From positions 1,646,054 to 1,710,053 of the forward strand of contig NZ_MBQE01000001.1 of assembly GCF_001696535.1 (NCBI RefSeq): DNA of 64,000 nt, read 5' to 3'. This document shows positions 45,480 through 54,312 of the stretch, one piece after another; position 1 is the first letter of the stretch; each line of letters opens with the position of its first letter. The stretch is from Stappia indica (GTDB taxonomy: Bacteria > Pseudomonadota > Alphaproteobacteria > Rhizobiales > Stappiaceae). Below the pieces are notes generated by a model that saw only the letters and a program-made list of their open reading frames with translations, made no database searches and was not told where the DNA came from. The translations under genes were made by a program, and so were the position numbers.

Positions 45480-46427
45480 ATGCTGACCTACATCGCAAGA
45501 CGCCTGCTGATCGCGATTCCGACCCTGCTGCTGGTGTCGGTCTTCGTGTTCACGCTGCAAAAACTCCTGCCCGGCGACCCCGCGCTGGTCCTGGCCGGCG
45601 AGGAGCGCGACCCGGAAGTGCTCGCCTTCATCCGCGAGAAGTACCGGCTGAACGACCCGATCTTCTATCAATACGCCTATTGGCTCGGCGGGCTGGTGCA
45701 GGGCGATCTCGGCGTTTCGCTGCGCACCAACCAGCCGGTGCTTCAGCTCATCCTCGACAAGCTGCCGGTCACCATCCAGCTCGCGGTGATGGCGATGATC
45801 ATCGCCATGCTGATCGGCATTCCGACCGGCATCCTGTCGGCGGTGAAGAAGGGCGGCCCCATCGACTACATCGCCAATTTCGTGGCGCTGTCAGGGCTGT
45901 CGATCCCGAATTTCTGGCTCGGGATCATGCTGATCCTGCTGGTGTCCGTGGAACTCGGCTGGCTGCCGGCGTCCGGCTACACCTCGCCGCTGGAGGATCC
46001 GGTGCGCTCCGTCCAGACCATGATCATGCCCGCCTTCGTGCTGGGCACGGCGCTGGCCGCCACCTTGATGCGGCACACGCGCTCGGCGATGCTCGGCGTG
46101 CTCAAGGCCGACTATGTGCGCACCGCCCGCGCGAAGGGCCTCGGCGAGCGCATCGTCATCCTCAAGCATGCCTTCCGCAACGCCCTGCTGCCCATCGTCA
46201 CGCTGGGCGCGCTGCTATTCGGCGAACTGCTGGCCGGCGCGGTGCTGACCGAACAGATCTTCACCATTCCCGGCTTCGGCAAGCTGATCGTCGATGCGGT
46301 CTTCACCCGCGACTACGCGGTGGTGCAGGGCGTCGTGCTGTGCACCGCCGCCGGCTTCATCCTGATGAACCTGATCGCCGATGTGCTCTACTTCCTGCTC
46401 AATCCGCGCATGAGGGCGACCCTGTGA
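45480..46427 (+). CDS. Peptide ABC transporter permease (DppB/GsiC type)
   Basis: A 315-aa permease with six membrane helices. Hallmarks are the N-terminal helix RRLLIAIPTLLLVSVFVFTL followed by LPGDPALVLAG, then YRLNDPIFYQYAYWLGGLVQGDLGVSLRT. The EAA-type loop is DYVRTARAKGLGERIVILKHAFRNALLPIVT, and LAGAVLTEQIFTIPGFGKLIVDA follows. It starts 65 nt after the binding-protein stop and its TGA overlaps the GTG start of the next permease. Confidence 0.94.
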   Translation: MLTYIARRLLIAIPTLLLVSVFVFTLQKLLPGDPALVLAGEERDPEVLAFIREKYRLNDPIFYQYAYWLGGLVQGDLGVSLRTNQPVLQLILDKLPVTIQLAVMAMIIAMLIGIPTGILSAVKKGGPIDYIANFVALSGLSIPNFWLGIMLILLVSVELGWLPASGYTSPLEDPVRSVQTMIMPAFVLGTALAATLMRHTRSAMLGVLKADYVRTARAKGLGERIVILKHAFRNALLPIVTLGALLFGELLAGAVLTEQIFTIPGFGKLIVDAVFTRDYAVVQGVVLCTAAGFILMNLIADVLYFLLNPRMRATL

Positions 46428-47323
46428 CCACGCCCGTCAACGCCGCCCCGGCCGTGCCCGCCGCCGCCGAAGAGAACGCCCTGCCTGCGCGCAGCGGCAG
46501 CCGCGCCTGGAAGAAGCTGAAGCGCAACAAGAGCGCGCTGTTCGGCTTCCTGCTGGTCGCCTTCTTCGTCGGCATCGCCGTGCTGGCACCGATTCTGCCC
46601 ATCGCCGATCCCGCCGCCACCAGTTGGTCGGCGATCCGCAAGCCGCCGTCCGAGCTCTACTGGCTGGGCAGCGACGAGATCGGCCGCGACATTCTCTCCC
46701 GGATGATCTGGGGCGCCCAGGCCTCGCTGCTCGCCGGCGTCGTTTCGGTGCTGATCGCCGTGGTCGTCGGCGTGCCGTTCGGCCTTTTGGCAGGCTATTT
46801 CGGCGGCTGGACCGACCAGATCATTTCGCGCATCACCGACGCGCTGCTGGCAACGCCGTTCCTGATCCTCGCCATCGCGCTCGCCGCCTTCCTCGGCCCC
46901 AGCCTGACCAATGCGATGATCGCCATCGGCCTGTCGGCGACACCGATCTTCATTCGCCTGACCCGCGGCCAGGTGCTGTCGGTGAAGACGGAAGACTATG
47001 TGGAGGGCGCGCGCGCCGTCGGCCTGTCGGATGTTGCGATCATGTCGCGCTACATCCTGCCGAACGTCTTCGCGCCGGTTCTGGTGCAGGCAACGCTGAC
47101 GGTCGCGACCGCGATCATCGCGGAGGCGAGCCTTTCGTTCCTCGGCCTTGGCCAGCAACCGCCCGATCCCAGCTGGGGGTCGATGCTCAATGTTGCGAAG
47201 AATTTCATGACCCAGGCGCCGTGGATGGCGTGGTGGCCCGGTGCCGCCATCTTCCTCGTCGTTCTCGGCTTCAACCTGCTCGGCGACGGGTTGCGCGACG
47301 CGCTCGACCCGCGCGAGAGCTGA
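46424..47323 (+). CDS. Peptide ABC transporter permease (DppC/GsiD type)
   Basis: A 299-aa permease starting at GTG 46424 (GTGA overlap with the preceding gene). The family marks are the N-terminal WKKLKRNKSALFGFLLVAFF helix, WLGSDEIGRDILSRMIWGAQ and TDALLATPFLILAIALAAFLG. The EAA-type loop is EDYVEGARAVGLSDVAIMSRYILPN, and the C-terminal segment is EASLSFLGLGQQPPDPSWG. It forms the heterodimeric channel with the DppB-type permease. Confidence 0.94.
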   Translation: MTTPVNAAPAVPAAAEENALPARSGSRAWKKLKRNKSALFGFLLVAFFVGIAVLAPILPIADPAATSWSAIRKPPSELYWLGSDEIGRDILSRMIWGAQASLLAGVVSVLIAVVVGVPFGLLAGYFGGWTDQIISRITDALLATPFLILAIALAAFLGPSLTNAMIAIGLSATPIFIRLTRGQVLSVKTEDYVEGARAVGLSDVAIMSRYILPNVFAPVLVQATLTVATAIIAEASLSFLGLGQQPPDPSWGSMLNVAKNFMTQAPWMAWWPGAAIFLVVLGFNLLGDGLRDALDPRES

Positions 47324-47373
47324 CCCCGCGCTTCGGCCCGGCAACAACACGGGAAACCCCCAAGGGAGATCGG

Positions 47374-49161
47374 ATGTCCACCTTCACCACCAGACCGGAA
47401 ATCCGGGGCACATTCGGCGTCGTCACCTCGACTCACTGGATCGCCACGGCCGTCGGCATGAGCATTCTGGAAAAGGGCGGCAACGCGTTCGACGCGGCGG
47501 CCGCTACCGGCTTCGTGCTGCAGGTGGTCGAGCCGCACCTGAACGGCCCGGGCGGCGACCTGCCCGTGATCCTGCACGATGCCGCCAGCAGCAAGATGGA
47601 GGTGATCTGCGGCCAGGCTCCGGCACCGGCCGGCGCCACCATCGAGCACTACCGCAGCGAAGGCCTGTCGCTGATCCCCGGCGACGGGCTGCTGGCCACC
47701 GTCATTCCCGGCGCGTTCGACGGCTGGATGCTGATGCTGCGCGACCACGGCAAGCTCCCGCTGCGCGACGTCCTGGAACCGGCGATCCACTATGCCCGCA
47801 ATGGTCATCCGATGCTGGCGCGCGTCTCTGCGACCATCGCCGGCCTTGCGGACTTCTTCGAAAAGGAATGGCCGACCTCCCACGCCACCTGGTGCCCGGG
47901 CGGCAAGGCTCGGGCAACCGATGAGCTGTTCTGCAATCCCGCCCTTGCCGACACCTGGGAACGTTTGCTGAGGGAAGCGGAGACGAAGAGCGGCCGCGAG
48001 GCGCAGATCGAGGCCGCGCGCGATTGCTTCTATCGCGGCTTCATCGCCGAGGAGATCGCCGCCTTCGTCGAAAAGACCGAAGCGATGGACGCCAGCGGCA
48101 CGCGCCACAAAGGCGTGCTGACCGCCGACGACCTCGCCAATTGGCGCGCGACGACGGAAACGCCGCTGACCTACGACTATCACGAGTGGACCGTGGCCAA
48201 GACCGGCCCCTGGGGCCAGGGCCCGGTGCTTCTGCAGGCGCTCGCCTTGCTGAAGGGCACCGCCATCGGCGAGGTCGATCCGGTGGGCGCCGACTTCGTG
48301 CATCTGGTCGCCGAAGCCATGAAGCTCGCCTATGCCGACCGCGAGGCCTATTACAGCGACCCCGCCTTCACCGACGTGCCGATGGAGCACCTGCTGTCCG
48401 ACGCCTACAATGCCGGACGGCGTGCACTGATCGGCGAGACCGCTTCCTTCGACCTGCGCCCCGGCATCGTGCCGGGTCACGAGGCGCAGGTGCAAAAGGC
48501 GATGCAGGTGATCGAGGGGCTCGGCACCTCGGCGACCGGCGTCTACGAGCCGACCATGGCGCATCTGTCGGAAAAGCGCGGCGACACGGTGCATATCGAC
48601 GTCATCGACCGCTGGGGCAACATGGTGTCCGCCACCCCGTCCGGCGGCTGGCTGCAGTCCTCGCCGATCATTCCCGCACTCGGCTTCTGCCTCAACTCCC
48701 GCGCCCAGATGTTCCTGCTGGAGGAAGGGCTTCCCACCTCGCTGGCACCGGGCAAGCGGCCGCGCACCACGCTGACCCCGAGCCTTGCGCTGAAGAACGG
48801 CGTTCCCACGCTTGCCTTCGGCACGCCGGGCGGCGACCAGCAGGACCAGTGGCAGCTGTCGCTGTTCCTGCGCCTCGCCCATCATAACCTCAACCTGCAG
48901 GAAGCGATCGACCAGCCGCTGTTCCACACCACCCACTTCCCGGCCTCGTTCTATCCGCGCCAGCGTCAGCCGGGTCACATCATGGTGGAAGAGAGCTTCG
49001 GCAAGCCGGTGCTCGACGCGCTGCGCGCACGCGGCCATGCTCTCGACGTGGCGCCCGCCTGGTCCATCGGCCGGCTGACCGCCGCCCGCCGCGACCCGAA
49101 CGGGTTGCTGCGCGCTGCCGCGACGCCGCGACTGATGCAGGCCTATGCGGCCGGACGCTGA
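47374..49161 (+). CDS. Gamma-glutamyltransferase (gamma-glutamyltranspeptidase)
   Basis: A 595-aa Ntn-hydrolase of the GGT family, which cleaves the gamma-glutamyl bond of glutathione and related compounds. The N-terminal hallmark is ILEKGGNAFDAAAATGFVL. The glutamate-binding Arg that usually lies near residue 100 is not obvious by eye. The catalytic Thr is in GDTVHIDVIDRWGNMVS, aligning with E. coli TTHYSVVD, where autocleavage creates the small-subunit N-terminus. The later LTPSLALKNG and GTPGGDQQDQWQLS match the oxyanion and Gly-Gly loops. No signal peptide is visible, so this may be cytoplasmic, unlike E. coli GGT. GGGAGA lies 7 nt before the ATG. Confidence 0.92.
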   Translation: MSTFTTRPEIRGTFGVVTSTHWIATAVGMSILEKGGNAFDAAAATGFVLQVVEPHLNGPGGDLPVILHDAASSKMEVICGQAPAPAGATIEHYRSEGLSLIPGDGLLATVIPGAFDGWMLMLRDHGKLPLRDVLEPAIHYARNGHPMLARVSATIAGLADFFEKEWPTSHATWCPGGKARATDELFCNPALADTWERLLREAETKSGREAQIEAARDCFYRGFIAEEIAAFVEKTEAMDASGTRHKGVLTADDLANWRATTETPLTYDYHEWTVAKTGPWGQGPVLLQALALLKGTAIGEVDPVGADFVHLVAEAMKLAYADREAYYSDPAFTDVPMEHLLSDAYNAGRRALIGETASFDLRPGIVPGHEAQVQKAMQVIEGLGTSATGVYEPTMAHLSEKRGDTVHIDVIDRWGNMVSATPSGGWLQSSPIIPALGFCLNSRAQMFLLEEGLPTSLAPGKRPRTTLTPSLALKNGVPTLAFGTPGGDQQDQWQLSLFLRLAHHNLNLQEAIDQPLFHTTHFPASFYPRQRQPGHIMVEESFGKPVLDALRARGHALDVAPAWSIGRLTAARRDPNGLLRAAATPRLMQAYAAGR

Positions 49162-49176
49162 CGGGAGACCACCTGA

Positions 49177-49929
49177 ATGACCTACTCGATTGTGGCCCGC
49201 GACGCCGCGACCGGTCAGTTCGGCATCGCCGTCGCCAGCCGCTTCTTCGCGGTCGGCGCGATCGTCCCGCACATGGCAGGCGGTGTCGGCGCCATCGCCA
49301 CCCAGGCCTTCATCTCGCCGCTCTACGGAACGGACGGGCTGAAGATGCTGCAATCCGGTGCGTCGGCCGAGGAGGTCGTCGCGGCGATGACCGGACGCGA
49401 TGCCGGGGCCCATTCGCGGCAACTCCACGTAATGGATGCGGCCGGGCGCAGCGCCGCCTTCACCGGCGAGAAATGCGTTCCCTGGGCAGGGCACCTGATC
49501 GCGGACGGGGTTTCCGTCGCCGGCAACATGCTGGCCGGGCCCCAGGTGCTCGACGATACGCTCCAGGCCTATCTCGACCATCCGCAGAAGGCCTTTGCCG
49601 ACAGGCTTCTCACCGCCATGGAAGCCGGCGAGGCCGCCGGCGGCGACAAGCGCGGCAAGCAGTCGGCAGCCCTGAAGATCGTGCGGGGCGAGGCCTATCC
49701 CTGGCTCGACATCCGCACGGACGACCATCCAGATCCCTTGCCGGAACTGCGCCGGCTGATGACAGTGGCCGCCGAGCGGTTCCTGCATGTCGCCGAGACG
49801 CTGCCGACCTCCGACAACGTTTCGGGCATGCTCGACCGGACGGTCATCGACCTGAAGATCGCACAGCTGGAAGCCGAAAGGATCAAGGAAGGGCGTCCCT
49901 CCGCCTCCTTCGCAACGCCGCTGACCTGA
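49177..49929 (+). CDS. DUF1028 family protein
   Basis: A 250-aa protein starting MTYSIVARDAATGQFGIAVAS, the invariant start of the DUF1028 family (predicted Ntn-hydrolase-like fold). HMAGGVGAIATQAFISPLYG, QLHVMDAAGRSAAFTGEKC and VAGNMLAGPQVLDDTLQAYL are also conserved features. GGGAGA lies upstream of ATG 49177, which is 15 nt after the GGT stop, so the two are co-expressed. DUF1028 genes often sit beside GGT-like or amidase-type enzymes. A peptidase-like reaction on gamma-glutamyl substrates is a reasonable but untested guess. Confidence 0.9.
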   Translation: MTYSIVARDAATGQFGIAVASRFFAVGAIVPHMAGGVGAIATQAFISPLYGTDGLKMLQSGASAEEVVAAMTGRDAGAHSRQLHVMDAAGRSAAFTGEKCVPWAGHLIADGVSVAGNMLAGPQVLDDTLQAYLDHPQKAFADRLLTAMEAGEAAGGDKRGKQSAALKIVRGEAYPWLDIRTDDHPDPLPELRRLMTVAAERFLHVAETLPTSDNVSGMLDRTVIDLKIAQLEAERIKEGRPSASFATPLT

Positions 49930-49994
49930 AAGCCTTTGCCCGGCCGGACCGGCCGGAGTAAACGCTTTCGCTCAAGCATTTGGCGGAGGGCGCG

Positions 49995-50912
49995 ATGAAC
50001 GAGCGGGAACAGGAAGGCGCGAGCGCCGGGACCGTGCCGCGTTTCGTCACGCTTGCCTCGCACGAGGGGCCGGGGCTTGCCCGCTACCGCGCCTCGCTCG
50101 CCCGTTTCGGCGTTACGCCGGACATCGTGTGGACCGGCAAGCCCTATCCCGGGCACCTTGCCGCCATGCGGATGCTGCGTGCGCATCTGGCGCGCCTGCC
50201 CGCCGACGAGCTCGTCGTCTACACGGATGCCTTCGACGTGGTGCTGATCCGCGATCCGGAGGAGCTTGCCGCACGCTATCGCGCCTTCGCCAGTCCCATC
50301 GTCCTCTCGACCGAGCCCGGCTTTACCTGGAAGCTGCCCCGGCGCCTTGCCGCCTCCCGGGCCTACCCGCCGGCCGGCGGCAAGAGCGGCATGTATCGCT
50401 ATCTGAATTCGGGCGGTTATGTCGGAACGGCGGGCGCGCTTGCCGCCATGCTTGGCGAGCTCGACTATGCCAGCGCCGTCGACTGCGACCAGTCGCTGAT
50501 CAACAAGTGGTTCATGGAAAATCCCGGCCGGGCCGCGCTCGACTACGATCAGGAGATCTTTGCCAGCTCCGCCTGCCAGTCGGGGCTGGAGCGCAAGCTC
50601 TACCGGTTCGACAGCACCCACCTGACGAACACCCGCACGGGCGGCAAGCCGTTCTTCTTCCACTTCCCGGCCGAGAACCGCCTGTGCACGAAGCATGTGC
50701 TCGACATGCTGCCCTTCGAGCTGCCGCGCCTGCCCGTCCGCCCGCGCGACCGGCGCAAATACATCCTCAACGTAATCGAGAGCCGGCCGACCTATTGGTT
50801 CGACCGGCCCGCCTACCCGCTGGAGGATATCGTCGGCCTCATCGCCTTCCGGCTGCTGCCGGCAGGCGCGCTTGCCGGCCTCGGCTATCTGGCCTGGCGC
50901 GCCATTGGCTGA
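49995..50912 (+). CDS. Small glycosyltransferase of the procollagen galactosyltransferase/PLOD-like type
   Basis: A 305-aa protein. It has a Rossmann-type start (RFVTLASHEGPGLARYRASL) and the metal-site motif VVYTDAFDVVLI, a DxxD form typical of PLOD-type glycosyltransferases. SGMYRYLNSGGYVGTAGALAAML and CDQSLINKWFME are further family hallmarks. The C-terminus ends in a hydrophobic stretch (LIAFRLLPAGALAGLGYLAW), a possible membrane anchor. The start is ATG 49995 (MNEREQEGASAG) with GGAGGG 6 nt upstream, preferred over the TTG at 49980. Donor and acceptor are unknown, and its neighbours give no hint. Confidence 0.82.
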   Translation: MNEREQEGASAGTVPRFVTLASHEGPGLARYRASLARFGVTPDIVWTGKPYPGHLAAMRMLRAHLARLPADELVVYTDAFDVVLIRDPEELAARYRAFASPIVLSTEPGFTWKLPRRLAASRAYPPAGGKSGMYRYLNSGGYVGTAGALAAMLGELDYASAVDCDQSLINKWFMENPGRAALDYDQEIFASSACQSGLERKLYRFDSTHLTNTRTGGKPFFFHFPAENRLCTKHVLDMLPFELPRLPVRPRDRRKYILNVIESRPTYWFDRPAYPLEDIVGLIAFRLLPAGALAGLGYLAWRAIG

Positions 50913-50936
50913 GCGCGGGCGACCTGCGTCTGCGTC

Positions 50937-52406
50937 TTAATGCGGGTCGAGCACCGCCTCGACCTCGATCTCCACCTCGTAGCCACCGATGAGATCACCG
51001 ACGGCCAGCATGGTGTTGGCGGGACGGATCTCGCCGAAAACTCTCCCATGCGCACGCGAGGGGCCTTCCCATGCGCCGACATCCTGCAGGTAGACCCGCG
51101 TGCGCACCACGTCCTCCATCGAACCGCCGAAAGCGGCAAGCGCCGCGGCGATCTTGTCGAGGATATAGGTGGTCTGGGCTTCGGCATCGCCCGGCGCAAC
51201 GCAATGGTCGGCGCCGTGGGTTGCGGTCGTGCCGGAGACGAGAACCCGGTCGCCGATGCGCATCGCCCGGCTGAAGCCGGCAAGCGGCTCCCAGATGCTG
51301 CCCGACGACAGGCGCCAGCGGTTGGGCCGACCCGGCACCGGCTCCGGCGTATAGACGCTGGGGATCTGGTCGAGATGGTGGCTGAGATCGCCCGAAGCGG
51401 TGAGGAAGGGCGGGCGGCGGTACTCGTCGCCGCAATCGCCGGGGATCGGCTGCATCGCGCCGAAGGCACTCTCCAGACGGGTACGGTCCTCTTCATCGAG
51501 CGCAAAACCGAAGAGGCGGAGATTGTCGGCCCGGTGTTCGCTCTCCCCGACCCGCGCACCGATGATCACGCCGGCAACGGAGGGCGTTTCCAGCACCCAG
51601 CGGGTTGCGACGTTGGACAGGGAAACTCCGTGCTTCTTCGCAATGTGATCGAGTGCCGAAAGCAACCCCTGAAAGGCCTGCCAGCCGCCAGCCGTGTCGA
51701 TGAAGCGCTTGTACTTCATCCGGCTCCAGTCGGCGATCTCGGTCGGTTCCGGCTTGCCGAGCCAGCGTTCGGACAGGAACCCACCGCACAGCGTGCCATA
51801 GGCGAGAAGACGCACGCCTCGCTCCTGGCAAAGGGCGGTCAGGGCACCGGCCGCGCGTCGGTCGACGACAGAGAAGGACACCTGATTCGATACGATGGGC
51901 AGGTTCTCGGCCAGCGCGACGCGCAGATGGCCGGCATCGAAATTGGTGACGCCGATCTCGCGGATGAGCCCTTCCTCGCGGAGCTTCGCAAGATGCTTGA
52001 GAGCATCGAGCCAGCCCGGATGCTCAAAGGTCCACCAGTGGAACTGCAGCAGGTCGACGCATGCAACGCCGAGCCGGTCGAGCCGCTCCTGAACACCGGC
52101 ACGCACCACCTCCTCGGTCATCGGGCCGGGCTCCGGGCACCATTTGGTGAAGGCGAGCGGGCGGCCCTCCCCCTCGCCGTGCCGCGCCAGAAGACGACCG
52201 GCAACGAGCTCCGCATTGCCGTAATGGTCCGCCATGTCGAAGGTGGTGAAGCCGGCGGCCGCATAGTCTGCGAGATGGCCGGCTGCAGCGTCCAGATCGA
52301 CGGGCGTTCCGTCCTTCTCGATGTCGGCGATCTGCCAGAGACCGGTCAGAATGCGGCTGATTTCGAGGTCGGGGCCGAGTTTCGTCGTATCGGGGCGGCT
52401 GGTCAT
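50937..52406 (-). CDS. Aldo/keto reductase fused to a RidA-like domain
   Basis: A 489-aa two-domain protein. Residues 1-325 form an aldo/keto reductase. The active-site tetrad is present: Asp and Tyr in FDMADHYGNAE, Lys in LAFTKWCPE and His in LLQFHWWTFE. NAD(P) is bound through the VIIGARVGESEHRADN end. Residues 355-489 form a RidA/YjgF domain (GDRVLVSGTTATHGAD, TTYILDKIAAALAAFGGSMEDVV). The catalytic Arg of RidA (P-A-R-S in E. coli) is replaced by Asn (RPANTMLAV), so this is a non-archetypal Rid lacking imine hydrolysis. The start is ATG 52406, overlapping the LivM-type permease stop by 4 nt. Confidence 0.9.
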   Translation of the reverse strand: MTSRPDTTKLGPDLEISRILTGLWQIADIEKDGTPVDLDAAAGHLADYAAAGFTTFDMADHYGNAELVAGRLLARHGEGEGRPLAFTKWCPEPGPMTEEVVRAGVQERLDRLGVACVDLLQFHWWTFEHPGWLDALKHLAKLREEGLIREIGVTNFDAGHLRVALAENLPIVSNQVSFSVVDRRAAGALTALCQERGVRLLAYGTLCGGFLSERWLGKPEPTEIADWSRMKYKRFIDTAGGWQAFQGLLSALDHIAKKHGVSLSNVATRWVLETPSVAGVIIGARVGESEHRADNLRLFGFALDEEDRTRLESAFGAMQPIPGDCGDEYRRPPFLTASGDLSHHLDQIPSVYTPEPVPGRPNRWRLSSGSIWEPLAGFSRAMRIGDRVLVSGTTATHGADHCVAPGDAEAQTTYILDKIAAALAAFGGSMEDVVRTRVYLQDVGAWEGPSRAHGRVFGEIRPANTMLAVGDLIGGYEVEIEVEAVLDPH

Positions 52407-53404
52407 GTGCGGTCGGATCCTGTCGTGGCGGCGGGTGTGCCGCGCCATCTGTGAAGAAAAGGCAAGCGGCGACGTGCGCCGCCAGGCTCGGGAAGCAGCC
52501 CTTGCGGGCGGAAGAGAAGGATGGCGCAAAGGGCGACACCGATGATCACGGTCTGCAGCGAGGCAGCGCGGGCCTGCTCCCCGGCGGGAGCCAGCGCCTC
52601 GACCACGGCGGACGATGCCGCCCACAGCGCCCAGACCAGCAGCGCACCGAGAATGGCGCCGCGATTGTTGCCCGAGCCGCCGACGATGAGCATCGCCCAG
52701 ACCTGAAAGGTCAGCATCGGCAGGTAGTTCTCGGGCGCGATGAAGCCGATGAAATGCGCCTGCGCCGCGCCTCCAAGGCCCATGATCGCCCCGCCAAGCG
52801 CAAAGGCCTCGATGCGGAAGCGGCGCGGGCTCTTGCCGAGCGCCTCTGCCGCCACCTCGTCCTCGCGGATCGCCCGCAGCGCACGGCCCCAGGGGCTTTT
52901 CGCCAGATGCTGGAGCATCAGATACAGGCCGAACACCACGGCAACGAGAAGCGCCAGATTGGCGAGAGAGAAGGCGAGCGAGCGGCCGACCAGATCGCCG
53001 AAGGGACGCGGGATGAGGCTGATGCCGAAAGGACCGCCCGTGATGCCCTCGAGATTGAGTACGGCAAGTTGCACGGTGACCGCAATGCCGAAGGTGGAAA
53101 TCGCCAGATAGTCGGCGCGCAGGCGAATGGTCATCCAGCCGATCAGCGCCGAAAGCAGCCCGGAGGCAACGAAGGCACCCAGCCAGCCGACGATGATCGG
53201 CAGGTCGAAGCCGCCGACGCGCCCCTCCACCGCCGGGGAGGTCAGCAGCGCCGAGACATAGGCTCCGACGGCAACGAACCCGGCGACGCCGACATTGAAC
53301 AGACCCGTCTGGCCCCACTGGACGTTGAGACCGAGCACGATGACCGCGTAAGTGAGCGCGACGGTCAGGAAGAAGGCGCAATAGGCGAGGAGTTCCAGGC
53401 TCAT
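52403..53404 (-). CDS. Branched-chain amino-acid-type ABC permease (LivM-like)
   Basis: A 333-aa permease with eight or nine helices. The LivM hallmarks are VIVLGLNVQWGQTGLFNVGVAGFVAVGAY near the N-terminus, GWMTIRLRADYLAISTFGIAVTVQL, the EDEVAAEALGKSPRRFRI coupling loop and MLTFQVWAMLIVGGSGNNRGAI. It begins at ATG 53404, overlapping the preceding LivH-type gene by 4 nt, and its stop overlaps the fusion gene start by 4 nt. The Liv architecture suits an amino-acid-like or aromatic substrate. The binding protein lies on the other arm of the regulon (58868). Confidence 0.92.
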   Translation of the reverse strand: MSLELLAYCAFFLTVALTYAVIVLGLNVQWGQTGLFNVGVAGFVAVGAYVSALLTSPAVEGRVGGFDLPIIVGWLGAFVASGLLSALIGWMTIRLRADYLAISTFGIAVTVQLAVLNLEGITGGPFGISLIPRPFGDLVGRSLAFSLANLALLVAVVFGLYLMLQHLAKSPWGRALRAIREDEVAAEALGKSPRRFRIEAFALGGAIMGLGGAAQAHFIGFIAPENYLPMLTFQVWAMLIVGGSGNNRGAILGALLVWALWAASSAVVEALAPAGEQARAASLQTVIIGVALCAILLFRPQGLLPEPGGARRRLPFLHRWRGTPAATTGSDRT

Positions 53405-54312
53405 GCCGCCCTCCCGAACAGGCCCGTGGGACGCAGCACCAGCACGGCGGTGATCACGGCGAAGGCAACGGCCGCCCGCCATTCGGCGCCGATCGTCTGC
53501 ACCGCCAGCGCCTCGCACAAACCGACCAGAAGCCCGCCGAGCATGGCGCCGGGCACCGAACCGATGCCGCCAAGGATGACGGCGGCGAAAAGCGGCAGCA
53601 GCAGGTCGAAACCCATATAGGGACGGATCTGCACCAGCAGGCCCGACATGGTGCCCGCAGTACAAGCCAGTGCGCCGCCGATGATCCACACCGCGCGCAC
53701 AATCTTCGCCGTATCGATGCCGACGACACCGGCGAGCGCAGGATTCTCGCTGACAGCGCGCATGGCCCGGCCGAGATCCGTGCGGGTGAGCAGCAGATGA
53801 ACGGCGATCACCGCCACGAAGGCGAGACCGATCAGCAACAGCTGGTCGGGCGTTGCGCGAATACCCCCGGGCAGCGGCATGGCGATCTGCAGTTCGCGGG
53901 AATAGTAAGCGGGCTTCGAGGTGTAGAAGAATTCCAGCAGGCTGCGCAGCGCCATGGACGCGCCGAAGCTGGCCATCACCACGATGATCGCCGTTGCCCC
54001 GCGCCGTCTCAGCCTGGCGAACAGGAGATGATCGACGGCGAGCGCCAGAACCGCGGTGAGCGCCATGGCCAGCAGCCCGGCGAGGATCAGCGCCACAGAC
54101 ACGCTGAACGGATCGAGCGGGGCAAGGCTGGCGCCGGACACCGCACCGATGGCCAGCGACAGGCTGAGCGAGAGATAGGCGCCCCAGCTGAGCAACTCGC
54201 CATGGGCGAAATTGGCAAAGCGCAGGATCGAATAGGTCAGCGTCAGGCCGACCGCACCGAGGCCGATCATAGCCCCGGCAAGCAGGCCCTCGAGCAGGAT
54301 CTGGCCGCTCAT
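53401..54312 (-). CDS. Branched-chain amino-acid-type ABC permease (LivH-like)
   Basis: A 303-aa permease. The hallmarks are LTYSILRFANFAHGELLSWGAYL, the AIIVVMASFGASMALRSLLEFF helix, GRAMRAVSENPALAGVVGIDTAKI (coupling loop) and AVILGGIGSVPGAMLGGLLVGLCEAL. It overlaps the LivF-type gene by 4 nt upstream and the LivM-type gene by 4 nt downstream, so stoichiometric expression is likely. The substrate is unknown. Confidence 0.92.
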   Translation of the reverse strand: MSGQILLEGLLAGAMIGLGAVGLTLTYSILRFANFAHGELLSWGAYLSLSLSLAIGAVSGASLAPLDPFSVSVALILAGLLAMALTAVLALAVDHLLFARLRRRGATAIIVVMASFGASMALRSLLEFFYTSKPAYYSRELQIAMPLPGGIRATPDQLLLIGLAFVAVIAVHLLLTRTDLGRAMRAVSENPALAGVVGIDTAKIVRAVWIIGGALACTAGTMSGLLVQIRPYMGFDLLLPLFAAVILGGIGSVPGAMLGGLLVGLCEALAVQTIGAEWRAAVAFAVITAVLVLRPTGLFGRAA

